This document shows, piece after piece, positions 1 to 6,851 of a DNA stretch of 17,705 bases; position 1 is the first letter of the stretch; each line of letters starts with the position of its first letter. The position numbers and the translations under genes were made by a program. The DNA is taken from contig DDWO01000023.1 of NCBI GenBank assembly GCA_002345705.1, positions 1 to 17,705 on the forward strand. Direction: 5' to 3'. The stretch is from Acholeplasmataceae bacterium UBA2284. GTDB taxonomy: Bacteria; Bacillota_I; Bacilli_A; Acholeplasmatales; Acholeplasmataceae. Below the pieces are notes generated by a model, which saw nothing but the letters and a program-made list of their open reading frames with translations, was not told the DNA's origin and did not search any database.

Positions 1-1620
1 CTTGTAGAAAACTTAGGAACCATTGCACAAAGTGGTTCAAAGGCATTTTTAGAAAAAATAGAGAATAAGGATATCGACATCATTGGTCAATTTGGTGTTG
101 GGTTTTATTCATCCTTTATGGTTGCTAAGGAAGTGATTGTAGAAACGAGATCACCCTATGCGAAATCAGGCTATCGTTGGAGCTCATCGGGAGAAGATTC
201 ATATACGATTGAAGAGATTGATAGAACTGAAATTGGTACGACGATTATATTACATTTAAGAGATGATGATGAAGAAAATGAAGAAAACTTTTCTAAGTTC
301 GCTAATGAGTATACCATCAAGAGTTTAGTTAAGAAATATAGCGATTATGTTCGTTATCCGATTAACATGATGGTTAAAAAGACAGAGGATAAGAAGGAAA
401 AGTTGGAAAAAGAAACATTAAACCAAATGATTCCAATTTGGAAGAAAGCGAAATCTGAAATTAAAGAAGAGGATATGTTCGCATTTTATAAGCACCAGTT
501 CTCAGATTTTGAGGATCCGCTAAAGGTCATTCATACAGATGTTGAAGGTATGCTAACATACACTGCATTGTTATTTATTCCAAAAAAGCCAGCATATGAT
601 TTTTATAGTGAGCATTATGAAAAGGGACTTCAACTTTATTCAAAGGGAGTATTTATCCAAAACAAGAATAAGGATTTAATTCCAGATTACTTTAAGTTTG
701 TCAAGGGCTTAGTAGATTCAGCAGATCTATCCTTAAATATTTCAAGAGAACTTTTACAGCATGATCGTCAATTAAAGAAAATAGCATCTCACCTTGAAAA
801 GAAAATCAAGAGTGAACTAGAAAATATGCTCCTTCATGATAGAGAGCAATACATTAAGTTCTATGATGCATACAAGATTACTCTAAAATATGGACTTTAT
901 GATCAATTTGGAATGAATAAGGAAAAGCTTCAGGATTTAATCTTATTTAAAACATCAAAGAGTGATGAATATATCTCATTTAAAGAATATATAGAAAGAA
1001 AACCTGAAGAACAAAAATCAATATATTACGCAACAGGTAAATCGAAACAATCCATTCTTTCACTTCCTCAAATGGATGTGATGAAGGAAAAGAATTATGA
1101 GGTTTTACTATTTACTGATGATATTGATGAATTTATGATTCAAGTGCTTCAAAGCTATCAAGATGTTCCATTTAAATCGATTCAACAAGGTGAATCCGAT
1201 TTAATAGATGATACGAAGAAAAAGGATTTGAAGAAGAAGGAAAAAGAAAATAAAGATATATTATTTTCGATTAAGGAAGCATTAAAGGATAAGGTTAAGG
1301 ACGTTAAGCTATCAGCTAGACTGAAAGGTTCCGCTGTATGCTTAGTATCAGGTGAAGGATTAAGTCTTGAAATGGAAAAAATTCTTAAGCAAATGCCAAA
1401 TCAAAATGAAGTCCACGCTGAAAAGATATTAGAAATCAATCCAGATCACGAATTATTTACAGCGTTAAAGAGTATTTATGATAAGGATCATGAAAAGATT
1501 AATGACTATGCATCCATCCTTTATCATCAAGCCTTATTAATTGAAGGTCTTCCAATTGAAGATCCAACTGAGTTTGCTAACAACCTAGTGAAGCTTATGA
1601 TTGAATCATCAAAGCTATGA
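1..1620 (+). CDS. htpG: Chaperone HtpG (Hsp90 family), 5' end cut by window edge
   Basis: ATP-dependent cytosolic Hsp90 chaperone that helps fold and remodel client proteins as a homodimer. The reading frame is open from base 1, so the gene begins upstream; 539 residues are visible and roughly the first 80-90 of the usual ~620 are missing. The visible part starts in the GHKL ATPase domain: LGTIAQSG near residues 5-12 and IGQFGVGFYSSFM near residues 28-40, the conserved ATP-lid and glycine motif. The middle domain carries the family pattern around the catalytic-loop region (SLNISRELLQ, where the Arg contacts the ATP gamma-phosphate). A highly charged Lys/Glu-rich C-terminal part follows. The gene stops with TGA, which overlaps the start of the acetyltransferase gene by four bases (ATGA), so the two are translationally coupled. 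Identification is very secure; the true start cannot be seen. Confidence 0.97.
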   Translation, partial: LVENLGTIAQSGSKAFLEKIENKDIDIIGQFGVGFYSSFMVAKEVIVETRSPYAKSGYRWSSSGEDSYTIEEIDRTEIGTTIILHLRDDDEENEENFSKFANEYTIKSLVKKYSDYVRYPINMMVKKTEDKKEKLEKETLNQMIPIWKKAKSEIKEEDMFAFYKHQFSDFEDPLKVIHTDVEGMLTYTALLFIPKKPAYDFYSEHYEKGLQLYSKGVFIQNKNKDLIPDYFKFVKGLVDSADLSLNISRELLQHDRQLKKIASHLEKKIKSELENMLLHDREQYIKFYDAYKITLKYGLYDQFGMNKEKLQDLILFKTSKSDEYISFKEYIERKPEEQKSIYYATGKSKQSILSLPQMDVMKEKNYEVLLFTDDIDEFMIQVLQSYQDVPFKSIQQGESDLIDDTKKKDLKKKEKENKDILFSIKEALKDKVKDVKLSARLKGSAVCLVSGEGLSLEMEKILKQMPNQNEVHAEKILEINPDHELFTALKSIYDKDHEKINDYASILYHQALLIEGLPIEDPTEFANNLVKLMIESSKL

Positions 1621-2126
1621 AGCTAACATTAAGAAAACCAACACTTGAAGATAAAAAGTCATATATGGAATATATTGAAGCTTGGGGTAATGAATTTATA
1701 TATCCAACCGCAAGCTCAGCAAGAGAAAGAACATTTGAAGAACTCATTGAAAGAATTGAATTGGATGAAAAGAATATGATAGATCCAGAGCATAGGGTTC
1801 CAGCAACAACCTTCATCTTGATTGATGAAAATCAAGAAATCTATGGATCAATCAATCTTAGATACTTTCTCAATGAAGATCTTTTAAAGTATAATGGTCA
1901 TATAGGGTATGGCATCAAGCCTAATAAGAGAAAACAAGGCTATGGGAAACTTATGTTATCACTAGTTCTAGAAAAGGCTAGAGAACATCATCTAACCAAA
2001 GTCTTAATCACATGCAACGATGAAAATATTGCATCCTATAAAACCATTGAAGCCTGTGGAGGAGTTTTAGAGAACAAAGTCTACAAGACAGATGGTTATA
2101 TTAGAAGATATTGGATCACACTATAA
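1617..2126 (+). CDS. GNAT-family N-acetyltransferase
   Basis: Probable acetyl-CoA-dependent N-acetyltransferase of 169 residues; substrate unknown. The GNAT core is visible: a beta strand ending in GHIGYGIKP (about 94-102), then the acetyl-CoA pyrophosphate loop RKQGYGKLM (105-113, the Q/R-x-x-G-x-G pattern). An Asn-rich segment NDENIASYKTIEACGG (134-149) is typical of the GNAT C-terminal half, where Asn and Tyr line the thiol/leaving-group site. The length is usual for the family. The start codon sits inside the htpG stop (ATGA), and no separate promoter is seen, so it is probably co-transcribed with htpG. The ridA gene follows after nine bases. It resembles single-domain acetyltransferases of the RimJ/RimL type in layout, but I cannot assign a ribosomal protein, antibiotic or metabolite substrate from sequence alone. 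Confidence 0.9.
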   Translation: MKLTLRKPTLEDKKSYMEYIEAWGNEFIYPTASSARERTFEELIERIELDEKNMIDPEHRVPATTFILIDENQEIYGSINLRYFLNEDLLKYNGHIGYGIKPNKRKQGYGKLMLSLVLEKAREHHLTKVLITCNDENIASYKTIEACGGVLENKVYKTDGYIRRYWITL

Positions 2127-2135
2127 GGAGAAACC

Positions 2136-2510
2136 ATGAAAACTATTCAAACCAAAAATGCTCCAGCAGCAGTAGGTGCTTACAGTCAAGGCGTCTTAGT
2201 CAATAACACGCTATATGTTTCTGGACAAATTCCATTTATTCCAGAAACAATGACGCTTGTATCAGAAAGTATTCAGGATCAAACGCTTCAATCTTTAAAA
2301 AATGTATTAGCTATTGTTGAAGCAGCAGGAATGAAAAAAGAAAATATCGTTAGATGCACAGTCTTTATGACCAATATGAGTGATTTCCCATTAATGAATG
2401 AAGTTTACGGGAATTTCTTTGGAGAACATAAACCAGCAAGAGCTGCTGTAGAAGTCAGAAGATTGCCTAAAGATGTAATGATTGAAATTGATGCAATAGC
2501 AGTTCAATAA
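2136..2510 (+). CDS. ridA: RidA-family enamine/imine deaminase
   Basis: Small trimeric RidA (YjgF/YER057c/UK114) protein of 124 residues, the normal length. RidA proteins hydrolyse reactive enamines and imines such as 2-aminoacrylate released by PLP enzymes, giving the keto acid and ammonia. Family signatures are present: AVGAYSQGV near the N-terminus (12-20), VSGQIPF (28-34), the CTVFMTNMSDF segment (74-84), and KPARAAVEV (99-107), in which Arg102 corresponds to the catalytic carboxylate-binding arginine; Glu117 in MIEIDAIA matches the conserved C-terminal glutamate. A GGAG Shine-Dalgarno site lies just before the ATG. It is the last gene of the htpG-GNAT-ridA group and is followed by a strong intrinsic terminator. 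The tryptophanase further downstream makes aminoacrylate as an intermediate, so a functional connection is possible but the two genes are in different transcription units. Confidence 0.93.
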   Translation: MKTIQTKNAPAAVGAYSQGVLVNNTLYVSGQIPFIPETMTLVSESIQDQTLQSLKNVLAIVEAAGMKKENIVRCTVFMTNMSDFPLMNEVYGNFFGEHKPARAAVEVRRLPKDVMIEIDAIAVQ

Positions 2511-2523
2511 TCCTAAAATATAG

Positions 2524-2550
2524 AACACCTTTTTCAAGGTGTTTTTGTTT
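2524..2550 (+). terminator. Intrinsic terminator after ridA
   Basis: An 8-bp perfect stem (2524-2531 AACACCTT with 2536-2543 AAGGTGTT), a four-base loop and a T-rich tail up to 2550. It separates the htpG-ridA group from the nqr operon. Confidence 0.9.
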
Positions 2551-2604
2551 ATAAATAGGATTATAAATAGTTTAAAGAAAATTCTTTTTTGAAATGCTTC
2601 ACGT

Positions 2605-2633
2605 TTGTCATAGGTTATAAATAATGCTATAAT
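2605..2633 (+). promoter_or_regulatory. Sigma-A-type promoter of the nqr operon, extended -10
   Basis: TTGTCA at 2605-2610, a 17-bp spacer, and TATAAT at 2628-2633 preceded by TGC (an extended -10). Transcription should start near 2640, giving a leader of about 75 nt before nqrB. Its position directly after the ridA terminator shows that nqrB is the first gene of the operon. Confidence 0.88.
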
Positions 2634-2647
2634 GTAGTTAAATTTAC

Positions 2648-2690
2648 GATGGTCTAGACAACTCCATCAGATTAAATCATCTTTAGATGA
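2648..2690 (+). promoter_or_regulatory. Leader of nqrB with two small, mutually exclusive hairpins
   Basis: Two short inverted repeats lie in the leader: GATGG 2648-2652 with CCATC 2664-2668, and TCATC 2677-2681 with GATGA 2686-2690. Because the arms share the GATG/CATC core, the first arm could also pair with the third and the second with the fourth. This might be a weak regulatory leader or chance; it does not match a riboswitch class I recognise. The nqrB ribosome site (GGTGA, 2706-2710) lies downstream of both hairpins. Confidence 0.3.
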
Positions 2691-2714
2691 CAATATATAG
2701 AAAGTGGTGACATC

Positions 2715-3650
2715 ATGACAGAAACGATGACTTCTGTTCAAAACGACGCATTACACAAGAAGAACACATACATTTTCACTGGAGCACTAGCTGTTTTACT
2801 TATTGCAGCAACCGTAATCTTTGGTTGGTATGTATTAGCAATCACAGCTGTATCCTACGCAGTATCATTTATTGTTGAGATACTTTTTTCTAAGTTCAGA
2901 AAAAAGGAGTTAGATTATGGTTGGATGGTTACTCCATTATTAATCGCGCTATTAATGCCGCCAGCGATTCCACTATGGACAGTAGGTATCGCTGCTTTCT
3001 TTGGAGTATTCTTTGGTAAGAATATCTTCGGGGGGAGTGGAAAATACATTTTCAGTCCTGCTTTAGTCGGTTACTTATTTGTTTTAATCTCATTTCCTGC
3101 TCATATGGCAACAGCTTGGATTGATCCTCAAACAGCGGATTTATTTACAGGAGCAACTCCTTTAAATCTATTCAATCGTGGTTTACCATTAAGCTATAAT
3201 ATGCTTGATTTACTAATGGGTAATACAATTGGTACATTAGGTGAAACATTTAGACTAGGTATTATCGTCATTGGGATTCTATTAATGGTTCTAAAGGTTT
3301 CAGACTGGAGAATTCCACTATCGTATTTAGGTTCATTTTTCGTGATTACAGGAGTTGCTTTCCTAATCGCACCAGATTCAATTGGTAAAGACCCAGTATT
3401 ATCCTTATTATTAGGAAGTATTTTATTTGGGGCATTCTTTATCGCAGTTGACCCTGTTACCGCTCCTGTTACAGGAAAGGGTAGAATTATTTATGGTATA
3501 GGTCTAGGCTTATTGACGTTTATTATTAGAAACTTTGGCACATTCCATGAAGGTGTCACCTTTACAATCATCATTATGAATGCAATATCGCCATTAATCG
3601 ATAATAAGACAGTCAAGGAAGCTGTTACTTCAGAGGAGGTAGCACAATGA
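2715..3650 (+). CDS. nqrB: Na+-NQR subunit B-like membrane flavoprotein (NqrB/RnfD family)
   Basis: Integral membrane subunit that carries covalent FMN and passes electrons through the Na+-pumping NADH:quinone oxidoreductase or the related Rnf complex. The 311-residue protein is mostly hydrophobic helices. KNIFGGSGKYIFSPAL (103-117) matches the family's FGGTG-x-x-NPA region. FTGATPL (144-150) is the flavinylation motif, with Thr148 in the place of the FMN-carrying threonine of NqrB. FFIAVDPVTAPVTGKG, near residues 237-252, matches the conserved DPVxA segment. It is about 100 residues shorter than typical NqrB (~410) and closer in length to RnfD, but its neighbours are clearly NqrD, NqrE and NqrF types, so I call it NqrB-like. 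The gene has its own promoter upstream and overlaps nqrC by four bases. RnfD is the alternative name; the family is certain, the subtype less so. Confidence 0.88.
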   Translation: MTETMTSVQNDALHKKNTYIFTGALAVLLIAATVIFGWYVLAITAVSYAVSFIVEILFSKFRKKELDYGWMVTPLLIALLMPPAIPLWTVGIAAFFGVFFGKNIFGGSGKYIFSPALVGYLFVLISFPAHMATAWIDPQTADLFTGATPLNLFNRGLPLSYNMLDLLMGNTIGTLGETFRLGIIVIGILLMVLKVSDWRIPLSYLGSFFVITGVAFLIAPDSIGKDPVLSLLLGSILFGAFFIAVDPVTAPVTGKGRIIYGIGLGLLTFIIRNFGTFHEGVTFTIIIMNAISPLIDNKTVKEAVTSEEVAQ

Positions 3651-4231
3651 AACAAAATCTAAAAATGATTTTATTTGTTGTTATATTAGGGACAATTACA
3701 TCCGTACTGTTAATCGGTATGGATTTATTAACAAAGGATCGCATCATTGCAAATGAAGAAGCACTATTAAAATCTGCGGTTTTAAATGCAAACTCAGTCT
3801 CCTATACATTCACTAATATTCACGATGTCTTTGCAGAGGAAGTTGAAATTATTGAATCTGATGGATTAATACTTTATCTACATAAAGAATCAGGAAATGT
3901 TTCATATGTATTTGAAGGTGGTGGAGTTTGGGGTCCAATTATTGGAATGATCACTTTAGCTCCTGACTTTGAAACGATTGTGCAAATCACTATTCTTCAG
4001 CAGGAAGAAACACCTGGATTGGGTGGTATTGTAGCTGATCCACTATATTTAGCTAACTTTGTTGGTATTAAAATGGTGCCAACCATTGAAATAAGAAAAG
4101 ATCCAGCACCAAACAAAGTTAACGAGGTTGATGCAATCACAGGTGCAACTAGAACTTCTTCTAGCTTTGAAAGAATTTTAAATGATAACTACTCCTTGTA
4201 TTTAGATGCATGGAATAGTTATAACGAATAA
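3647..4231 (+). CDS. nqrC: Na+-NQR subunit C-like FMN-binding protein (NqrC/RnfG family)
   Basis: Membrane-anchored subunit whose extracytoplasmic domain carries covalent FMN. The 194-residue protein has one N-terminal membrane helix (about 6-28) and an FMN-binding domain. Seen motifs are GGGVWGPIIG (91-100), ETPGLGG (121-127) and DAITGATRTS (162-171). The last is the ApbE flavinylation signal, in which Thr170 should take the FMN by a phosphoester bond. Typical NqrC is ~255 residues and RnfG ~200, so this is a short form. It overlaps nqrB by four bases, with a strong Shine-Dalgarno AGGAGGT at 3634-3640 inside nqrB. No ApbE flavin transferase is in the window, so it must be encoded elsewhere if the site is used. 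The FMN would face the outside of the cell. Confidence 0.9.
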   Translation: MKQNLKMILFVVILGTITSVLLIGMDLLTKDRIIANEEALLKSAVLNANSVSYTFTNIHDVFAEEVEIIESDGLILYLHKESGNVSYVFEGGGVWGPIIGMITLAPDFETIVQITILQQEETPGLGGIVADPLYLANFVGIKMVPTIEIRKDPAPNKVNEVDAITGATRTSSSFERILNDNYSLYLDAWNSYNE

Positions 4232-4242
4232 GGGGTGATCTC

Positions 4243-4869
4243 ATGAAACTCATTCGATTGAAATATACAAAATGGTATAACATTTTAAAAGATGGAATAC
4301 ATAAAAATAACCCTATTGTTGTAGCAGTATTAGGTATTTGTTCTGCACTTGCGGTCACCAATAAGGTTGAAAATGCGATTGCGATGGGGCTTGGTGTAAC
4401 ATTTGTTGTTATGGCGTCCTCTGCTACCGTATCATTAGTTAGAAACTTTATTCCATCTAAGGTTAGAATGGTTACCTATATGGTTATCATTTCAACATTC
4501 GTTATTTTAGTTCAAATGTTCTTGCAGGCATTCTTCCCAAGCATCGCGTCCGCGTTAGGCGCGTACGTGGGTCTCATTATAACAAACTGTATTGTTATGG
4601 GTAGAGCAGAAGCTTTTGCAGCTAAAAATCCAGTCAGATATACACTTGTTGATGGTTTTGCAAGTGGTATGGGATATACACTTGTGTTAATCACAGTTTC
4701 AATAGTTAGAGAAATTCTAGCATTTGGTTCAATTCTTAACTTCAGAATTATGCCTACTACCTGGCCAAATTGGGTAGTGATGGCAATGGCTCCTGGTGGA
4801 TTCTTCGTCCTAGGGCTACTCATCTGGGGAATTAGAGAATGGTCCAAGTTCTATGAAGAAGCGGTCTAG
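4243..4869 (+). CDS. nqrD: Na+-NQR subunit D
   Basis: Integral membrane subunit of 208 residues, the usual NqrD length, which with NqrE forms the symmetric pair that holds a membrane-embedded [2Fe-2S] centre and takes part in Na+ translocation. The sequence is NqrD-like rather than RnfE-like: NNPIVVAVLGICSALAVT (22-39), LGAYVGLIITNCIVMGRAEAFA (about 105-126) and a C-terminal GGFFVLGLLIWGIRE. Cys33 and Cys116 are at the places of the conserved half-helix cysteines that ligate the cluster in NqrD. About six hydrophobic helices are apparent. The GGGGTGA ribosome site lies just before the ATG, and the gene is 11 bases after nqrC. Its TAG stop overlaps the Shine-Dalgarno site of nqrE, which indicates close translational linkage. 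Confidence 0.94.
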   Translation: MKLIRLKYTKWYNILKDGIHKNNPIVVAVLGICSALAVTNKVENAIAMGLGVTFVVMASSATVSLVRNFIPSKVRMVTYMVIISTFVILVQMFLQAFFPSIASALGAYVGLIITNCIVMGRAEAFAAKNPVRYTLVDGFASGMGYTLVLITVSIVREILAFGSILNFRIMPTTWPNWVVMAMAPGGFFVLGLLIWGIREWSKFYEEAV

Positions 4870-4879
4870 GAGGTAAATC

Positions 4880-5458
4880 ATGAATATATTAGAACTCATC
4901 ATCGCTTCAATCCTAAATCATAACATCGCCTTAGTTTATATCTTAGGTATGTGTCCATTGATTGCAATCTCAACCAATATTAAGAACGCTAAGGGAATGG
5001 GAATTGCTGTTGTATTTGTTGTAACCATTACAGCAATGATCAACTGGCCAATTTATCAATTACTTCAAAATACTGGTACAACCAACCTATCCTTATTAGT
5101 ATTTATTATTACGATTGCAGCTACTGTTCAGTTTTTAGAAATGTTTTTGGAAAAGTTTATACCAAAACTTTATAATGCATTTGGTATCTTCCTACCTTTA
5201 ATTACTGTAAACTGTGTCGTTTTAGCAATTTCATTATTCTTTGTCAATAGAGACTATAATTTTATTGAAACCACAGGATTTGCATTTGGATCATCTGTTG
5301 GTTGGTTACTTGCTATCGTATTAGTCGCTGGTATTCGTGAAAAAATGGCGAAACAAAGTGACATACCTAGAGGATTAAGAGGAAAGGCAATTGTCTTTAT
5401 CGTCTTAGGAATCATTGCACTAGCATTTATCGGATTTACTGGCTTGGCAAACATCTAA
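4880..5458 (+). CDS. nqrE: Na+-NQR subunit E
   Basis: Integral membrane partner of NqrD, 192 residues, of normal length. Recognisable NqrE blocks are NIALVYILGMCPLIAIS (15-31), NAFGIFLPLITVNCVV (99-114), VNRDYNF followed by GFAFGSSVGWLLAIVLVAGIREK (the NqrE-specific stretch in the last third), and IPRGLRGKAIVFIVLG near the C-terminus. Cys25 and Cys112 correspond to the two NqrE cysteines that complete the intramembrane [2Fe-2S] site with NqrD. The RDYNF and IPxGLRG motifs separate it from RnfA and support the NQR assignment of the complex. The strong AGGAGGT ribosome site overlaps the end of nqrD, and nqrF follows after 12 bases. Confidence 0.95.
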   Translation: MNILELIIASILNHNIALVYILGMCPLIAISTNIKNAKGMGIAVVFVVTITAMINWPIYQLLQNTGTTNLSLLVFIITIAATVQFLEMFLEKFIPKLYNAFGIFLPLITVNCVVLAISLFFVNRDYNFIETTGFAFGSSVGWLLAIVLVAGIREKMAKQSDIPRGLRGKAIVFIVLGIIALAFIGFTGLANI

Positions 5459-5470
5459 GGGAGGTATATG

Positions 5471-6553
5471 ATGAATTTATTAGTTCCAGTCATATTAGTA
5501 GGAATCTTGATTATTATTTCTGTACTACTTATCCTAGCTGAAAAAGCTTTAGGTGGTGGTGGAGAAAAAATGCTAATGATCAATGATGATAAGGTCATTC
5601 CTGTTAGAGGAGATGACACTGTGCTCAATACACTATCAGAGCATAAAATATTTATTCCATCAGCATGTGGTGGTAAAGCAACTTGCGGATTCTGTAAATT
5701 TAGACTAATTGAAGGTGGCGGTGATATTAAACCAACCGAAGAACCTTTCTTAAGTCCAAAGGAAAGAGAAGATGGCATTCGTCTATCCTGTCAAGTTAAA
5801 GTTAAAGACAACATGAAGATTGAAATACCAAAGGAATTATTAAACGCTAAGGAATATAAAACAAGGGTAGCTAAGATTCAAGATTTGACCTATGATATCA
5901 AATTGGTAGACTTTGAGCTTCTCGACCCAAAGGAAATGCATTTCAAGCCAGGACAATATGCACAGCTTAAGGTTCCTGGGATTGATATCATTAGAGCATA
6001 TTCGATTGCATCTCATCCAAATGAGGTCAACCATATTGAATTGATTATTAGACAAGTACCAAAAGGACTTGCTACAACATTTGTTCATAAGGCATTAGAA
6101 GTTGGCGATAAAATTATTTTAACTGGTCCTTATGGTGATTTCTATCTGCAGGAGGAATCAGAACGTGAAATGGTTTGTATTGCTGGTGGATCTGGTAAAG
6201 CACCGATTCGTTCAATTCTTGCATATTTGAAGGATCAGGGCATGCCAAGAAAGGTCAGATATTTCTTTGGTGCTAAGTCAAAAAGAGATTTATATTATAC
6301 AGAAGAGTTTGAACAACTTGCTAAGGAATATCCAAACTTCACATACGTTCCTGCACTTTCAGAACCACTACCTGACGACAACTGGACAGGTGAAGTCGGA
6401 TTGATCACAGATGTTGTTGATAGAAACACAAGTGATTTATCAGAGGCAGAGGCATATTTATGTGGTTCTCCTGGAATGATTAACGCATGTATTAAGATAC
6501 TCAATAAACACGATATTAAACAAGAAAACGTATTTTTTGACAGTTTTAGTTGA
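5471..6553 (+). CDS. nqrF: Na+-NQR subunit F, NADH dehydrogenase with [2Fe-2S] and FAD
   Basis: Cytoplasmic-side NADH-oxidising subunit that passes electrons from NADH to FAD and a [2Fe-2S] centre. From the second ATG the protein has 360 residues: an N-terminal membrane helix (about 4-23), a ferredoxin domain with Cys66, Cys72, Cys75 and Cys107 (C-x5-C-x2-C spacing), an FAD domain with RAYSIAS (175-181) and GPYGDF, and a NADH domain with GGSGKAPIRS (239-248), SEPLPDDNWTG and YLCGSPGMINAC. The C-terminal FFDSFS keeps the aromatic residue expected near the flavin. It is about 45 residues shorter than typical NqrF (~408); the loss falls in the FAD domain, where the insertion before the RxYS motif is absent. 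The GGAGG site sits 6 bases before this ATG but only 3 before an ATG at 5468, so I prefer 5471. A terminator follows. Confidence 0.93.
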   Translation: MNLLVPVILVGILIIISVLLILAEKALGGGGEKMLMINDDKVIPVRGDDTVLNTLSEHKIFIPSACGGKATCGFCKFRLIEGGGDIKPTEEPFLSPKEREDGIRLSCQVKVKDNMKIEIPKELLNAKEYKTRVAKIQDLTYDIKLVDFELLDPKEMHFKPGQYAQLKVPGIDIIRAYSIASHPNEVNHIELIIRQVPKGLATTFVHKALEVGDKIILTGPYGDFYLQEESEREMVCIAGGSGKAPIRSILAYLKDQGMPRKVRYFFGAKSKRDLYYTEEFEQLAKEYPNFTYVPALSEPLPDDNWTGEVGLITDVVDRNTSDLSEAEAYLCGSPGMINACIKILNKHDIKQENVFFDSFS

Positions 6554-6576
6554 TTCATCATTCAATAAAAATAAGG

Positions 6577-6615
6577 AAAGACTCGAGTTCAGAAATGAAT
6601 TTCGAGTCTTTTTTC
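6577..6615 (+). terminator. Intrinsic terminator of the nqr operon
   Basis: A 10-bp perfect stem (6577-6586 with 6602-6611, core GACTCGA/TCGAGTC), a loop of about 15 bases and a run of T. It closes the nqrBCDEF unit 24 bases after the nqrF stop, so the lipoprotein gene downstream belongs to a separate transcript. Confidence 0.92.
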
Positions 6616-6618
6616 TAT

Positions 6619-6715
6619 AAAAATAAATAAAAAAATCAAAAATATTGACAAAAAAACTAAAAAAATCAATAAAATCAATATAAAAATTAATTTTTTTAAT
6701 AAAAATGCAACAAAA
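6619..6715 (+). promoter_or_regulatory. Helically phased A-tracts (predicted curved DNA) upstream of the lipoprotein promoter
   Basis: Runs of four to seven A (and one T run) are centred near 6621, 6632, 6640, 6653, 6662, 6672, 6684, 6694 (T), 6703 and 6713. The average spacing is about 10.3 bp, close to one helical turn. Such phased tracts bend DNA, and tracts next to a -35 box act as UP-element-like activators in low-GC bacteria. They abut the promoter at 6719, suggesting a very strong or specially regulated start. The curvature is inferred from the spacing only. Confidence 0.6.
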
Positions 6716-6718
6716 GTG

Positions 6719-6747
6719 TTGACAAATGATTTATAAATGAATATAAT
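6719..6747 (+). promoter_or_regulatory. Perfect consensus sigma-A promoter
   Basis: TTGACA at 6719-6724, exactly 17 bp, then TATAAT at 6742-6747. Both hexamers are perfect, which is uncommon in natural promoters, and the A-tract run upstream should strengthen it. The start would be near 6754, about 98 nt before the lipoprotein ATG. Because no terminator is seen until 8143, the transcript probably includes both the lipoprotein gene and the hairpin array. Confidence 0.9.
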
Positions 6748-6851
6748 TAAGGTGTAAATTAAAAATATCAATGAAAAAGCAAAAAAGATTAATAAAATCA
6801 ATAACGAAATCATTGAAAAGAAAGTTCGGGTCAACCGAGGAGGAAAATAAA

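Noticed and set aside
2715..6553. The operon as a classical Rnf complex
   Set aside because: There is no RnfC or RnfB, and the D, E and F products carry NQR-specific blocks (LIITNCIVMGRAEAFA, RDYNF with IPRGLRG, and the ferredoxin-FAD-NADH fusion NqrF).
6645..6684. A second promoter with TTGACA at 6645-6650
   Set aside because: The nearest TATAAA (6679-6684) is 28 bp away, too far, and nothing like a -10 lies at 16-18 bp.
6771..6851. An upstream in-frame ATG extending the lipoprotein by 27 residues
   Set aside because: It has no well-placed ribosome site, while GAGGAGG precedes the ATG at 6852 and the signal peptide begins there.
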